Part shown: positions 1 through 5,975 of the stretch, piece after piece
Position numbering within the stretch: position 1 is the stretch's first letter
Layout of the letters: each line of letters opens with the position of its first letter
NCBI GenBank assembly: GCA_964639525.1
Contig: CAZXDS010000184.1
Coordinates: 1 to 6,460 of the forward strand
Direction: 5' to 3'
Source of the DNA: CAZXDS01 sp964639525
GTDB lineage: Bacteria > Bacteroidota > Ignavibacteria > Ignavibacteriales > Melioribacteraceae
DNA length: 6,460 bases
Notes under the pieces: generated by a model
What the model was told of the DNA's origin: nothing
The model's database searches: none
The model's input: only the letters and a program-made list of their open reading frames with translations
Made by a program: the position numbers and the translations under genes

Positions 1-98
1 TCTGAAGCATCTCGTTTAATCAAACGCTCAATTTCATTAAAACTTAAATCGCTTGTATATAAATCATATATTTTTTTGAATGGATTTTTCTTGGACAT
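1..98 (-). CDS. 5' end of an unrecognised gene, cut by the window edge
   Basis: An open frame on the minus strand starts with ATG at 98 and runs off the left edge after 32 codons. The visible N-terminus starts MSKKNPFKKIYDLYT and continues with a hydrophilic, charged stretch including NEIERLIKRDASE, consistent with the start of a soluble cytoplasmic protein. No signal peptide or membrane segment is visible. The leader before the ATG is A-rich and lacks a Shine-Dalgarno sequence, as is also true of the pullulanase gene here. I do not recognise the family from so short a fragment. It is supported only by the open frame, the plausible composition and its position at the edge of a gene-free region, so it could be spurious. 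Confidence 0.5.
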   Translation of the reverse strand, partial: MSKKNPFKKIYDLYTSDLSFNEIERLIKRDAS

Positions 99-222
99 TT
101 GCTTTTGTTTGATATTTATTCTCAGTAAACATTTTGACGAATCTTAATAGAATAAGTTAGATATTTTAGTACAGCAATTCAGAGTCAAATAATGCAGCTT
201 TCAATATTAAATCTTTATAGTA

Positions 223-262
223 GAACAAACCTTCCTCGCAGAGTCCGGTGGACGGTTTGTTC
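223..262. other. T-shaped hairpin 1 (outer stem plus two mini-hairpins)
   Basis: GAACAAACC (223-231) pairs perfectly with GGTTTGTTC (254-262). The 22 nt between them can fold into two tiny hairpins, CTC-GCA-GAG (235-243) and TCC-GGT-GGA (244-252, extendable to GTCC/GGAC at 243-246/250-253 at the expense of the first). The same architecture recurs at 330-367. Confidence 0.5.
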
Positions 263-279
263 ATTGTTAAATGTAGGAA

Positions 280-312
280 AAACTTTGAAAAACAGCAGCA
301 AAGTTTCTTTTT
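280..312. terminator. Terminator-like hairpin inside the repeat region
   Basis: AAACTTTG (280-287) pairs with CAAAGTTT (299-306) around an 11-nt loop, followed on the plus strand by a T-rich run to 312. The mirror image also has a T run on the minus strand. It resembles a weak, AT-rich intrinsic terminator, but no gene is seen that it would end. The loop and right arm contain CAGCAGCAA, which can alternatively pair with 461-471, so the two foldings exclude each other. Confidence 0.3.
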
Positions 313-329
313 AAAAAAAATAAAAAATA

Positions 330-367
330 AACCGACTGTTCGCAGAACTCTTTGAGGAAAGTCGGTT
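330..367. other. T-shaped hairpin 2 (outer stem plus two mini-hairpins)
   Basis: AACCGACT (330-337) pairs perfectly with AGTCGGTT (360-367). The enclosed segment is 22 nt, the same length as in hairpin 1, and again holds two mini-hairpins: GTTC-GCA-GAAC (338-348) and CTC-TTT-GAG (348-356, sharing base 348). The first mini-hairpin has the same GCA loop as in hairpin 1 although its stem sequence differs. Confidence 0.5.
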
Positions 368-568
368 CTACAATTTCCATTTTGAAAAAATTAACCGGAA
401 AATCAGTCGAAAGCCGGATTCGGTCTTTGCTGAAATATTTTTATTTAATGTTGTAAATAGTTGCTGCTGTTAATTTTGACTCTGAATCGCTGCTTTAACA
501 ATAGCCTATTTCAGACACAAAAACTCTCAGTACGATTATTCATTCTTTAACGATAAATTTAATTTTTG

Positions 569-576
569 TAATTTTG
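569..576 (+). promoter_or_regulatory. Possible -10/-7 element for pheA
   Basis: TAATTTTG matches the TAnnTTTG -7 element known from Bacteroidetes promoters and lies 27 bp before the pheA start at 603. No matching TTTG or TTGACA is seen at the expected upstream distance, so this is only a candidate. Confidence 0.3.
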
Positions 577-602
577 CACAATTCTTTTTAATAGAACAGA
601 TA

Positions 603-1772
603 ATGCTAATGGGAAATATTGAAAAAATTAACGAACTGCGAAAACAAATTAATAATGTGGATGAACACATTGTTCAGTTCCTTGCAGAACGCCGGAATAT
701 CAGTTCTAAAATAGTCGAACTTAAAGAATTGGGCAGCAAACCAATACGCGATAAGAAAAGGGAACAAGAACTGCTTTCAAGAATTATAAAACTTGCCGAA
801 GAACAAAATATTGACGTTTATTTTATTAAAAAAATATTCTATTCTATAATTGAAGATTCCATTCGTATTCAGCAGGATTATTTACAAACACTTTCCGAAC
901 AAAATGATTTGCAAACCGGAATTATACGAGTTGCTATCCAAGGAATTGAAGGTTCCTACAGTTTCCTTTCGTCTCAAAAATTTTTTTCAAATAGAAATGC
1001 AGAGCTCAGCTTTGTAAGCTATAAAAGATTTGAAGAAGTTGTGCAAGCGGTAGAAAACGGTGAAGCCGATTATGCCGTGTTGCCGATTGAAAATACAACT
1101 TCCGGTGGAATTAATGAAGTGTATGATTTACTTCTGCATACCACGCTTTCAATTGTCGGCGAAGAAAAGTTTGAGGTAAAACATTGCTTGGTTGCTTCTG
1201 AAAACGTAGAACTGCAAAACGTAAAGAAAATATATGCACATTATCAAGCTGCCGCACAATGCAGCAATTTTATTGCTACACTCAAGGATTGTTCAGTTGA
1301 ATATTTTGCAGATACCGCGATGTCTGTTAAAAAAATTAGTGAGGAAAACAACACAGAGTACGCCGCCATTGCAAGTAAAGAAGCTTCCGAAATATTTAAA
1401 GTAAAAACCATTCGAGAAAATATCGCTAATCAAGCAGAGAACTTCACTCGCTTTATAGTTTGTACTCGAAAACCTATTACCGTTGACGAGCGAATTCCTT
1501 GTAAAACATCACTTGTATTTGCCACGTCTCATACTGCCGGTTCCCTTGTGGATGCTCTTTCGGTTTTCCGTAAATTTAATTTGAATCTTACCAAACTTGA
1601 GTCACGTCCGGTGCTTGGTAATCCATGGGAAGAAATGTTTTATCTAGATTTTGAAGGGAATATTTTGGATGATAAAGTAAAAACCGTTTTGGAAAAATTG
1701 AATCCACATACACGGTTTGTAAAAGTACTCGGCTGTTATCCTAATCGTGATATACAAAGGACGGAAGCGTAA
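603..1772 (+). CDS. pheA: Bifunctional chorismate mutase / prephenate dehydratase (P-protein)
   Basis: Cytoplasmic enzyme that turns chorismate into prephenate and then phenylpyruvate, the committed steps to phenylalanine. The 389 residues show three domains in the usual P-protein order and length. AroQ chorismate mutase (about 5-95) keeps residues equivalent to the E. coli active site with a constant +2 offset: R13, R30, K41, D50, R53, E54 and Q90. Prephenate dehydratase (about 108-287) has P161-I-E-N164 with the following TTSGG, and the hallmark T282-R283-F284. The C-terminal ACT domain (about 300-380) has HTAGSL (310-315) and ESRP (333-336), the phenylalanine-binding motifs, so feedback inhibition by Phe is expected. 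The start could also be the in-frame ATG at 609; neither has a clear ribosome site. It is followed by an 88-bp gap, so co-transcription with the next genes is uncertain. Confidence 0.96.
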   Translation: MLMGNIEKINELRKQINNVDEHIVQFLAERRNISSKIVELKELGSKPIRDKKREQELLSRIIKLAEEQNIDVYFIKKIFYSIIEDSIRIQQDYLQTLSEQNDLQTGIIRVAIQGIEGSYSFLSSQKFFSNRNAELSFVSYKRFEEVVQAVENGEADYAVLPIENTTSGGINEVYDLLLHTTLSIVGEEKFEVKHCLVASENVELQNVKKIYAHYQAAAQCSNFIATLKDCSVEYFADTAMSVKKISEENNTEYAAIASKEASEIFKVKTIRENIANQAENFTRFIVCTRKPITVDERIPCKTSLVFATSHTAGSLVDALSVFRKFNLNLTKLESRPVLGNPWEEMFYLDFEGNILDDKVKTVLEKLNPHTRFVKVLGCYPNRDIQRTEA

Positions 1773-1860
1773 CCGAATTGCCGAATGTACTTAATTAATC
1801 TATTAGCTGAATCTTTAATAAATTATTTTCATCAAACCATTTTATTAATAAGAGAAATAA

Positions 1861-2088
1861 ATGCGACCGAACTGGAATTTTATAATTAAAAGAATTTTAC
1901 CTGTAATTGCCGGAGCTATGCTCGGCTATGGATATTATTATTTTATAGGATGTACGAGCGGTACTTGTCCGATTACGAGTAACCCTTTTATATCAACCGC
2001 TTATGGGGCTTTTCTCGGTTTAATATTTGCATTCCCAAATAAGAAAAAAAATAAAGAGGTAAGCGATGCCGGAAATAGCAAGGATTGA
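1861..2088 (+). CDS. Small membrane protein, DUF6132-like
   Basis: A 75-residue protein with two hydrophobic stretches, about residues 11-29 and 43-58, giving a likely two-pass hairpin in the cytoplasmic membrane, with a lysine-rich C-terminal tail on the cytoplasmic side. Between the segments lies the conserved motif GCTSGTCPITSNP (about 30-42) with two cysteines, which I recognise as typical of the DUF6132 family; no biochemical role is established that I know of. The motif would sit at the membrane/periplasm face, near where the TlpA-type thioredoxin encoded two genes downstream acts. The 3' end overlaps the next gene by 23 bp in another frame, a sign of coupled translation. A short AGAG (1851-1854) is the only ribosome-site candidate. 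A thiol-redox or sulfur-handling role is inferred from context only. Confidence 0.85.
   Translation: MRPNWNFIIKRILPVIAGAMLGYGYYYFIGCTSGTCPITSNPFISTAYGAFLGLIFAFPNKKKNKEVSDAGNSKD
2054..2059 (+). promoter_or_regulatory. Ribosome binding site within the upstream gene
   Basis: AAGAGG ends 6 bp before the ATG at 2066 and lies inside the coding region of the preceding DUF6132-like gene. It is one of the best Shine-Dalgarno matches in the window and supports 2066 as the start despite the 23-bp overlap. Confidence 0.65.
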
Positions 2089-2290
2089 TAAAAATATTGA
2101 AATTGAGGATTTGGTAAAAGTTCTTCCTGAGTCCGTTAGCTACCTGATGGAACAGGGAATAAGATGCTTACGATGCGGCGAACCTTTATGGGGGAGTTTA
2201 GAATCGGCTGCTCAGGAAAAGGGTTTTGATGATAATCAAATTATACATTTTGTTAATGATTTGAACAAAATGCTGAAACAATCAAAATAA
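2066..2290 (+). CDS. DUF1858-domain protein with a CxxC motif
   Basis: A soluble 74-residue protein covering essentially one DUF1858 domain. The N-terminal half (about 8-30) matches the family pattern of a short helical module with a PE...L..G segment. Next comes CLRCGEPLWGSLESAA (about 34-49), where the CxxC cysteine pair and the following helix with S/T-L-E are the family signature. Related stand-alone domains are often called hybrid-cluster-associated disulfide oxidoreductases, but the reaction is not established; metal or FeS contact, or thiol-disulfide exchange, are the options. It overlaps the DUF6132-like gene by 23 bp and is followed 48 bp later by the TlpA-like gene, so the three probably form one operon for thiol or sulfur chemistry (inference). 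Confidence 0.85.
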   Translation: MPEIARIDKNIEIEDLVKVLPESVSYLMEQGIRCLRCGEPLWGSLESAAQEKGFDDNQIIHFVNDLNKMLKQSK

Positions 2291-2329
2291 TAGTTTTTGT
2301 TTAACTAAATTTGTTGAAATAATTTTTAT

Positions 2330-2333
2330 GGAG
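2330..2333 (+). promoter_or_regulatory. Ribosome binding site of the thioredoxin gene
   Basis: GGAG lies 5 bp before the ATG at 2339 and supports that start. Confidence 0.55.
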
Positions 2334-2338
2334 AAATA

Positions 2339-2956
2339 ATGGCAAAAGGAAACGAAAAATCTAGAATGAAAGCAAAAGGATTAACGCAAAAACAAAGAAG
2401 CCGTATTTACACCGGAATTTTTATAGTAGCCGTTGTAATCTTTTTTGTTTTAAATAATAAAAGTGATGGACCAAGCGAAGGACCAATGCCGCCAAATTAC
2501 AGCAGCTATTCCGGCGAAACCGTTAAACTGGCGGACTATAAAGGAAAAATTGTCATACTTGATTTCTGGGCAACATGGTGCCCTCCCTGCCGTAAAGAAA
2601 TTCCCGGTTTTGTTGAGATGCAGAAAAAATATGCGGACAAGGATGTTCAAATTATCGGACTATCATTAGATGCAATGACTCGCGGAGGCAAAACCGTGAA
2701 TGATGTGGTTCCATTTATGAAAGAGAACGGAATAAATTATCCAATTGCAAAAGCAAGTGAAAGAATCGTAAATTTATACGGCGGAATTGAATCAATACCA
2801 ACTACTTTTGTAATTAATAAAAAAGGTGAAATTTTTTCACAGCATGTTGGTTTTAACCCACCCTCAGTATTTGAAAAAGATATTCAAGCAATTATGAATG
2901 GTTCTACGAAAAGTTATGGAGCTGCTCCTGGTTTCAGTCTTCCGGAAATAAAATAA
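2339..2956 (+). CDS. Membrane-anchored TlpA/ResA-type thiol-disulfide oxidoreductase
   Basis: A 205-residue thioredoxin-fold protein. A basic N-terminus (residues 1-22) followed by one hydrophobic segment (about 23-38) and no clear cleavage site suggest a signal anchor with the catalytic domain outside the cytoplasmic membrane. The domain (about 55-190) has the active site W80-C-P-P-C84, the preceding KGKIVILDFWATW strand, and the cis-proline loop SIPTTFVINKKG about 70 residues later. Such proteins usually reduce disulfides, for example in cytochrome c maturation, but the substrate cannot be told from sequence. The N-terminus of the redoxin domain is shortened: the usual APDF-L motif before the ETVKLADYKG segment is replaced by PPNYSSY. 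Oddly, the protein ends in AAPGFSLPEIK, which looks like the start of another such domain. It is the last gene of the DUF6132/DUF1858 set and ends 30 bp before a strong terminator. Confidence 0.92.
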   Translation: MAKGNEKSRMKAKGLTQKQRSRIYTGIFIVAVVIFFVLNNKSDGPSEGPMPPNYSSYSGETVKLADYKGKIVILDFWATWCPPCRKEIPGFVEMQKKYADKDVQIIGLSLDAMTRGGKTVNDVVPFMKENGINYPIAKASERIVNLYGGIESIPTTFVINKKGEIFSQHVGFNPPSVFEKDIQAIMNGSTKSYGAAPGFSLPEIK

Positions 2957-2986
2957 CTTTAAATATTTAAAAATACTGATTGTCTT

Positions 2987-3027
2987 AAAATGGTGATGAA
3001 ATACAATGATTTCATCACCATTTTTTT
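2987..3027. terminator. Strong, probably bidirectional intrinsic terminator
   Basis: ATGGTGATGAAAT (2990-3002) pairs perfectly over 13 bp with ATTTCATCACCAT (3009-3021) around a 6-nt loop, followed by a run of seven T on the plus strand (3021-3027) and preceded by four A (2987-2990), giving a shorter T run on the minus strand. It lies between the convergent thioredoxin and pullulanase genes and can serve both. Confidence 0.9.
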
Positions 3028-3047
3028 ACAAACCCAACCAAATAGTA

Positions 3048-5150
3048 CTAATCAATTTTTTGCAAGACCAAACCACTAATTGCAGGTAAAACAACCTTGT
3101 TGGAAACTTTTCCTATTGAAACGATTCCCGCCGATTCGTTATTCACCAACACTTCCCAATTTCCCTTAGGTAAAGAAAATTTTTGGGATTGTTTTTGATT
3201 CGCATTAAACAGAACTACAAATAAATCTTTGTTATATTCAACAGTATATCCAATGGCAAATTGATTGTTTGGGATTTTCATAAAATGAATGGAGTTATAT
3301 TCCGCACGCCTAAAGGCTGGGAATGTTTTGCGTAACCCAATCAAACCCTTGTAATAATCAACGAGTTCTTGGTTCAGTTTAGCATGATTATAATTCAAAT
3401 AATTAGTACTGTTGTCCTTGTTGTATGAATTGTGGTCGATATATCCTTTCTCTTTATCAGGAACTTTAGTATCAATCGGAATGACTTTTGAGCGTGCAAA
3501 TTCCTGTCCTTCAGAAATCATTGTAATTCCTTGCGAAGTAAATAAAAATAACGCCGCAAGTTTGTTAAGTTTCAATTGCAAAGGTGTAAGGGTTCCATTT
3601 TTCTGTACGTCAGTTATTATTTTTTTTGAATCTACTTCGTGAGTTCCAATACGAATAAAATCGCCGAGTGTGTAACCATCGTGCGATTCAAGATAATTTA
3701 CGGAATGTTCTTTTTTTTGAAAAAGTCCGAGACTGTCTTTTGTTAAAGTTCCGTTTATATAACTTTGTATTCTCTTCGATGAATTATTACCGTACCATTT
3801 CCCAAAAATCCAACCGAGTCCGTTTTCAGGATTCTCGCCTTTAATACCGTTACGAATCTGATCGTTCCAAGAACCCCAACCTATTTTTGAAAAACCTTTA
3901 GGATCATATCCTCCACCCCACGGTTCCGCGACAAAAACAACATTTGGATTTATCTTTTTAGCCTCATGAATTATTTCTTTAAGTGTTTTCCAATCCAAAA
4001 GTTTCCCCAAATCAAAACGGAAACCGTCAATATGATATTCCTTCATCCAATAAATAATTGAATCAAGAATCAAGCGCCGCATCATTGGTCGTTCGGATTT
4101 AATATCATTTCCGCAATAACTTTGGGCAATGTAATTATTATTTTCATCTAGCCGGAAATAATAGGCTTTGTCAATTTCTTTCAAATTTCCGATTTCGTAT
4201 TCAGAAAGATGATTGTACACAACATCCATTATCACGCCGATGCCCTCTTTGTGAAATTCTTTAACCATATCCTTAAATTCAGTAACTTGTCTTCCGTCTG
4301 TTCCCATCCATTTATTCCACTTAAAATTCTTCCAGTTCATTCCATAATAAGAACTTGGTGCAAAATAATTGGAAGTCATATACCCCCAATGATTTCTTTC
4401 ATAGGGATTCCAAGTGTTGAATTTTCCGTCGAGGGAATCCTTATAGGGAATTTCACAATTTGCAAATTCCATTGCCGGTAAAAGTTCAACTGTATTAATA
4501 CCAAGATTTTTTATATAGTCAATTCCGCCGGTATTACCGTGTTCAATTAATCCCGTGTATGTTCCTGCATGCTTAGCTCCGGAAGATTCGTGTGCGGTCA
4601 AATCACGGATGTGCATTTCATAAATGATTAAATCACGCCAATCTCGCTCAATCCGGTTGTCTCCTTCCCAATCGTAATTATCACGGTAAACAATTGCTTT
4701 TCGCGGATTCATATATGTCGTGTAGGAAGTAACTGCTTTTGCATACGGATCAATACAGATAACTTTTTTATTATTGTTCAAGTTATCATTCTGATGATAG
4801 ACTTTGTAGCCGTAATAAAGATTGTCCAATTCTCCCGGCAGAATAGTCTCCCAAACACCATTTTTATCAGCAGCCATTTTATATTCTTTACCAACTAAGT
4901 CCTCAGGCAATTTAAATGTGCAAAGCGTAACTTTTACGGCAGTTGGTGCAAATAATCTAAAATATGTTTTTTCCGCTTGAATAAAAGAGCCGAGCCTTTT
5001 ATTTGAATATATTTTGTCTAAATCCGTGATGGTTGTTTGGTTTTTATTATTATCCAATGATAAAATTTGCAGTAAATTTGAATTTGGCACAGTTGCTCCC
5101 GATATGTTTCCCACGAAAAACAGTAATAAAAATGTTATTATACTTTTCAT
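3048..5150 (-). CDS. Exported type I pullulanase-like glycoside hydrolase (GH13)
   Basis: A 700-residue enzyme that probably hydrolyses alpha-1,6 branch points in pullulan, glycogen or starch. Residues 1-19 form a signal peptide (K2, hydrophobic core, ISGA before the cut), so it acts outside the cytoplasm. A CBM48-like N-terminal beta domain (about 50-145, with TYFRLFAPTAVKVTL) precedes the GH13 barrel. The four GH13 motifs are present: DVVYNH (309-314), GFRFDLG (376-382, nucleophile D380), VAEPWGG (407-413, acid/base E409) and YLESHD (486-491, transition-state H490/D491). NHWGYMTSNYFAP (253-265) takes the place of the YNWGYDP motif of classical type I pullulanases, a variation that may affect specificity. 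A C-terminal beta domain (about 615-700) completes the usual layout. There is no Shine-Dalgarno before the start at 5150. A debranching enzyme or other alpha-glucanase of the same clan is the main alternative. It lies 60 bp after the epimerase gene on the same strand; no functional link is apparent. Confidence 0.9.
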   Translation of the reverse strand: MKSIITFLLLFFVGNISGATVPNSNLLQILSLDNNKNQTTITDLDKIYSNKRLGSFIQAEKTYFRLFAPTAVKVTLCTFKLPEDLVGKEYKMAADKNGVWETILPGELDNLYYGYKVYHQNDNLNNNKKVICIDPYAKAVTSYTTYMNPRKAIVYRDNYDWEGDNRIERDWRDLIIYEMHIRDLTAHESSGAKHAGTYTGLIEHGNTGGIDYIKNLGINTVELLPAMEFANCEIPYKDSLDGKFNTWNPYERNHWGYMTSNYFAPSSYYGMNWKNFKWNKWMGTDGRQVTEFKDMVKEFHKEGIGVIMDVVYNHLSEYEIGNLKEIDKAYYFRLDENNNYIAQSYCGNDIKSERPMMRRLILDSIIYWMKEYHIDGFRFDLGKLLDWKTLKEIIHEAKKINPNVVFVAEPWGGGYDPKGFSKIGWGSWNDQIRNGIKGENPENGLGWIFGKWYGNNSSKRIQSYINGTLTKDSLGLFQKKEHSVNYLESHDGYTLGDFIRIGTHEVDSKKIITDVQKNGTLTPLQLKLNKLAALFLFTSQGITMISEGQEFARSKVIPIDTKVPDKEKGYIDHNSYNKDNSTNYLNYNHAKLNQELVDYYKGLIGLRKTFPAFRRAEYNSIHFMKIPNNQFAIGYTVEYNKDLFVVLFNANQKQSQKFSLPKGNWEVLVNNESAGIVSIGKVSNKVVLPAISGLVLQKID

Positions 5151-5210
5151 AAAATTGTTTGGGTTTGATTAAAATTAAATTATTTAAAGTGAAGTTAAAA
5201 TATTGTTTTG

Positions 5211-5615
5211 CTATTGTTCTTCACAAAATTCTGTTAAGACACCAAATGTTGATTTTGGATGAAGGAACCCGACTTTCATATTCTCGGCTCCGGATTTTGG
5301 TGTTTTATTTATAACTTTTACCCCTTTTTGAGATATTTCTGCCAAAGCTTTTTCAATTCCCTTAACATGAAAAGCAATGTGGTGAACGCCCTCGCCGTTT
5401 TTTTCTATGTGTTTTCCAATCGGACCATTTGGATCAGTAGATTCCAACAACTCAATTTTGGTCTCTCCAATTTTGAAAAAAGCAGTTTTAACTTTTTGCT
5501 CCTCAACAGTTTCAACGGAATAACATTTTAAGCCGAGTACATCTTCATAATATGCAATTGCAGCATTCAATTTTTTTACAGCAATACCAATGTGTTCTAT
5601 ATGCGTAAGTTCCAT
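5211..5615 (-). CDS. mce: Methylmalonyl-CoA epimerase (VOC superfamily)
   Basis: A 134-residue cytoplasmic protein of the length and pattern of methylmalonyl-CoA epimerase, which interconverts the R and S forms of methylmalonyl-CoA in propionyl-CoA/succinyl-CoA metabolism. Two VOC half-modules are visible: HIGIAVKKLNAAIAYYEDVLG (8-28) and VHHIAFHVKGIEKAL (77-91), with TEF near the C-terminus. Likely metal ligands by family position are H8, E55 (in KIELLE), H79 and E129 (in LTEFCE). E39 in VEEQKVKTAFF fits the place of a catalytic acid/base. A glyoxalase-like or other VOC enzyme is the alternative, but GEGVHHIAFHV and the FLHPKSTFGVLTEF ending favour the epimerase. AAGG at 5619-5622 is a close-spaced ribosome-site candidate. 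It may be co-transcribed with the pullulanase, 60 bp away, since no terminator is seen between them. Confidence 0.9.
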   Translation of the reverse strand: MELTHIEHIGIAVKKLNAAIAYYEDVLGLKCYSVETVEEQKVKTAFFKIGETKIELLESTDPNGPIGKHIEKNGEGVHHIAFHVKGIEKALAEISQKGVKVINKTPKSGAENMKVGFLHPKSTFGVLTEFCEEQ

Positions 5616-5630
5616 TTTCCTTTTTTACCT

Positions 5631-5653
5631 TAAGTTGAATTTAAAACAACTTA
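5631..5653. promoter_or_regulatory. Inverted repeat upstream of the epimerase gene
   Basis: TAAGTTG (5631-5637) and CAACTTA (5647-5653) form a perfect 7-bp dyad with a 9-bp spacer, centred about 27 bp before the mce start. The geometry fits a repressor or activator operator, but no regulator is known here. Confidence 0.35.
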
Positions 5654-5733
5654 TGAATCTAAAAAATAAATGTGTTTATTAAAAAAATATTTTTTTTGTT
5701 AAATCTTGATTTTTTAGTAGGAACAATAGAACT

Positions 5734-5752
5734 AACATTGAGCTCCAATGTT
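5734..5752. promoter_or_regulatory. Second dyad between the epimerase gene and tRNA-Asn
   Basis: AACATTG (5734-5740) and CAATGTT (5746-5752) form a perfect 7-bp inverted repeat with the 5-nt spacer AGCTC. It could be a regulatory site or a short hairpin; no T run follows, so it is not a good intrinsic terminator. The rest of 5616-5853 is AT-rich with no gene seen. Confidence 0.3.
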
Positions 5753-5798
5753 TACATAATCAGCAATAAATAAAAATTCGGAAAATTAAATAATTCTA

Positions 5799-5827
5799 TT
5801 GACAAAATTTCATTAAACATTTATTTT
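5799..5827 (+). promoter_or_regulatory. Promoter of tRNA-Asn
   Basis: A perfect TTGACA (5799-5804) is followed after 17 bp by TATTTT (5822-5827); the sequence TATTTTAG also resembles the Bacteroidetes TAnnTTTG element. Transcription would start about 20 bp before the tRNA. No equivalent precedes the second tRNA copy. Confidence 0.6.
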
Positions 5828-5853
5828 AGTGGTCTTAAAATTTTGATATTTAT

Positions 5854-5925
<72 letters not shown>

Positions 5926-5927
5926 CG

Positions 5928-5954
5928 AAATCCCGATGAACAGTCGGGATTTTT
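5928..5954 (+). terminator. Intrinsic terminator directly after tRNA-Asn
   Basis: AAATCCCGA (5928-5936) pairs with TCGGGATTT (5944-5952) around the loop TGAACAG, with five T at 5950-5954. It starts 2 nt after the tRNA, so it should end the tRNA transcript; the nuclease gene beyond would then depend on read-through or a promoter I cannot see. An identical copy is at 6318-6344. Confidence 0.85.
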
Positions 5955-5975
5955 CATTTTAAAATGAGGTTAAGT

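Larger units (their letters stand above)
172..492. repeat. 321-bp element bounded by 18-bp inverted repeats
   Basis: The left arm CAGCAATTCAGAGTCAAA (172-189) is the reverse complement of TTTGACTCTGAATCGCTG (475-492) at 17 of 18 positions; the one mismatch is A176 opposite C488. Inside lies a second, perfect 11-bp pair, AACAGCAGCAA (291-301) and TTGCTGCTGTT (461-471), plus two T-shaped hairpins and a terminator-like hairpin. There is no open frame that could encode a transposase, so the arrangement fits either a non-autonomous MITE-like repeat or a structured non-coding RNA/DNA element. I see no convincing target-site duplication at the edges. Arm sequences are seen directly; the mobile interpretation is inference. 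Confidence 0.5.
99..602. other. Gene-free region with dense inverted repeats
   Basis: About 500 bp separate the divergent partial gene on the left from pheA on the right. I see no protein gene in any frame. Most of it (172-492) is built of nested inverted repeats and hairpins, listed separately. The flanks (99-171 and 493-602) are AT-rich and presumably hold the promoters of the two divergent genes. I found no CRISPR repeats, no tRNA and no riboswitch that I can name. Confidence 0.7.

Noticed and set aside
172..492. CRISPR array or integron attC sites
   Set aside because: There are no regularly spaced direct repeats, and the hairpins lack the GTTRRRY / RYYYAAC core pair of attC sites; no cas or integrase gene is present.
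330..602. Attenuator, T-box or Phe leader peptide controlling pheA
   Set aside because: The hairpins lie more than 230 bp before the pheA start, no short Phe-rich frame precedes a terminator, and no T-box sequence is visible.
2450..2669. Open frames on both strands inside the thioredoxin gene (minus 2450-2650, plus 2463-2669)
   Set aside because: They overlap the well-supported TlpA-like gene, have no recognisable domain and their translations look like out-of-frame reading.
3412..4481. Plus-strand open frames at 3412-3642 and 4209-4481
   Set aside because: Antisense to the pullulanase gene, whose GH13 motifs are clear; no family features or ribosome sites of their own.
5259..5531. Plus-strand open frame antisense to the epimerase gene
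   Set aside because: Shadow of the VOC gene; composition rich in Phe and Asn without domain pattern.
5964..5975. Upstream ATG at 5964 as the start of the GIY-YIG gene
   Set aside because: The GAGG at 5966-5969 overlaps this ATG and is correctly spaced for 5976; the protein family normally begins at the MFFTYVL position.
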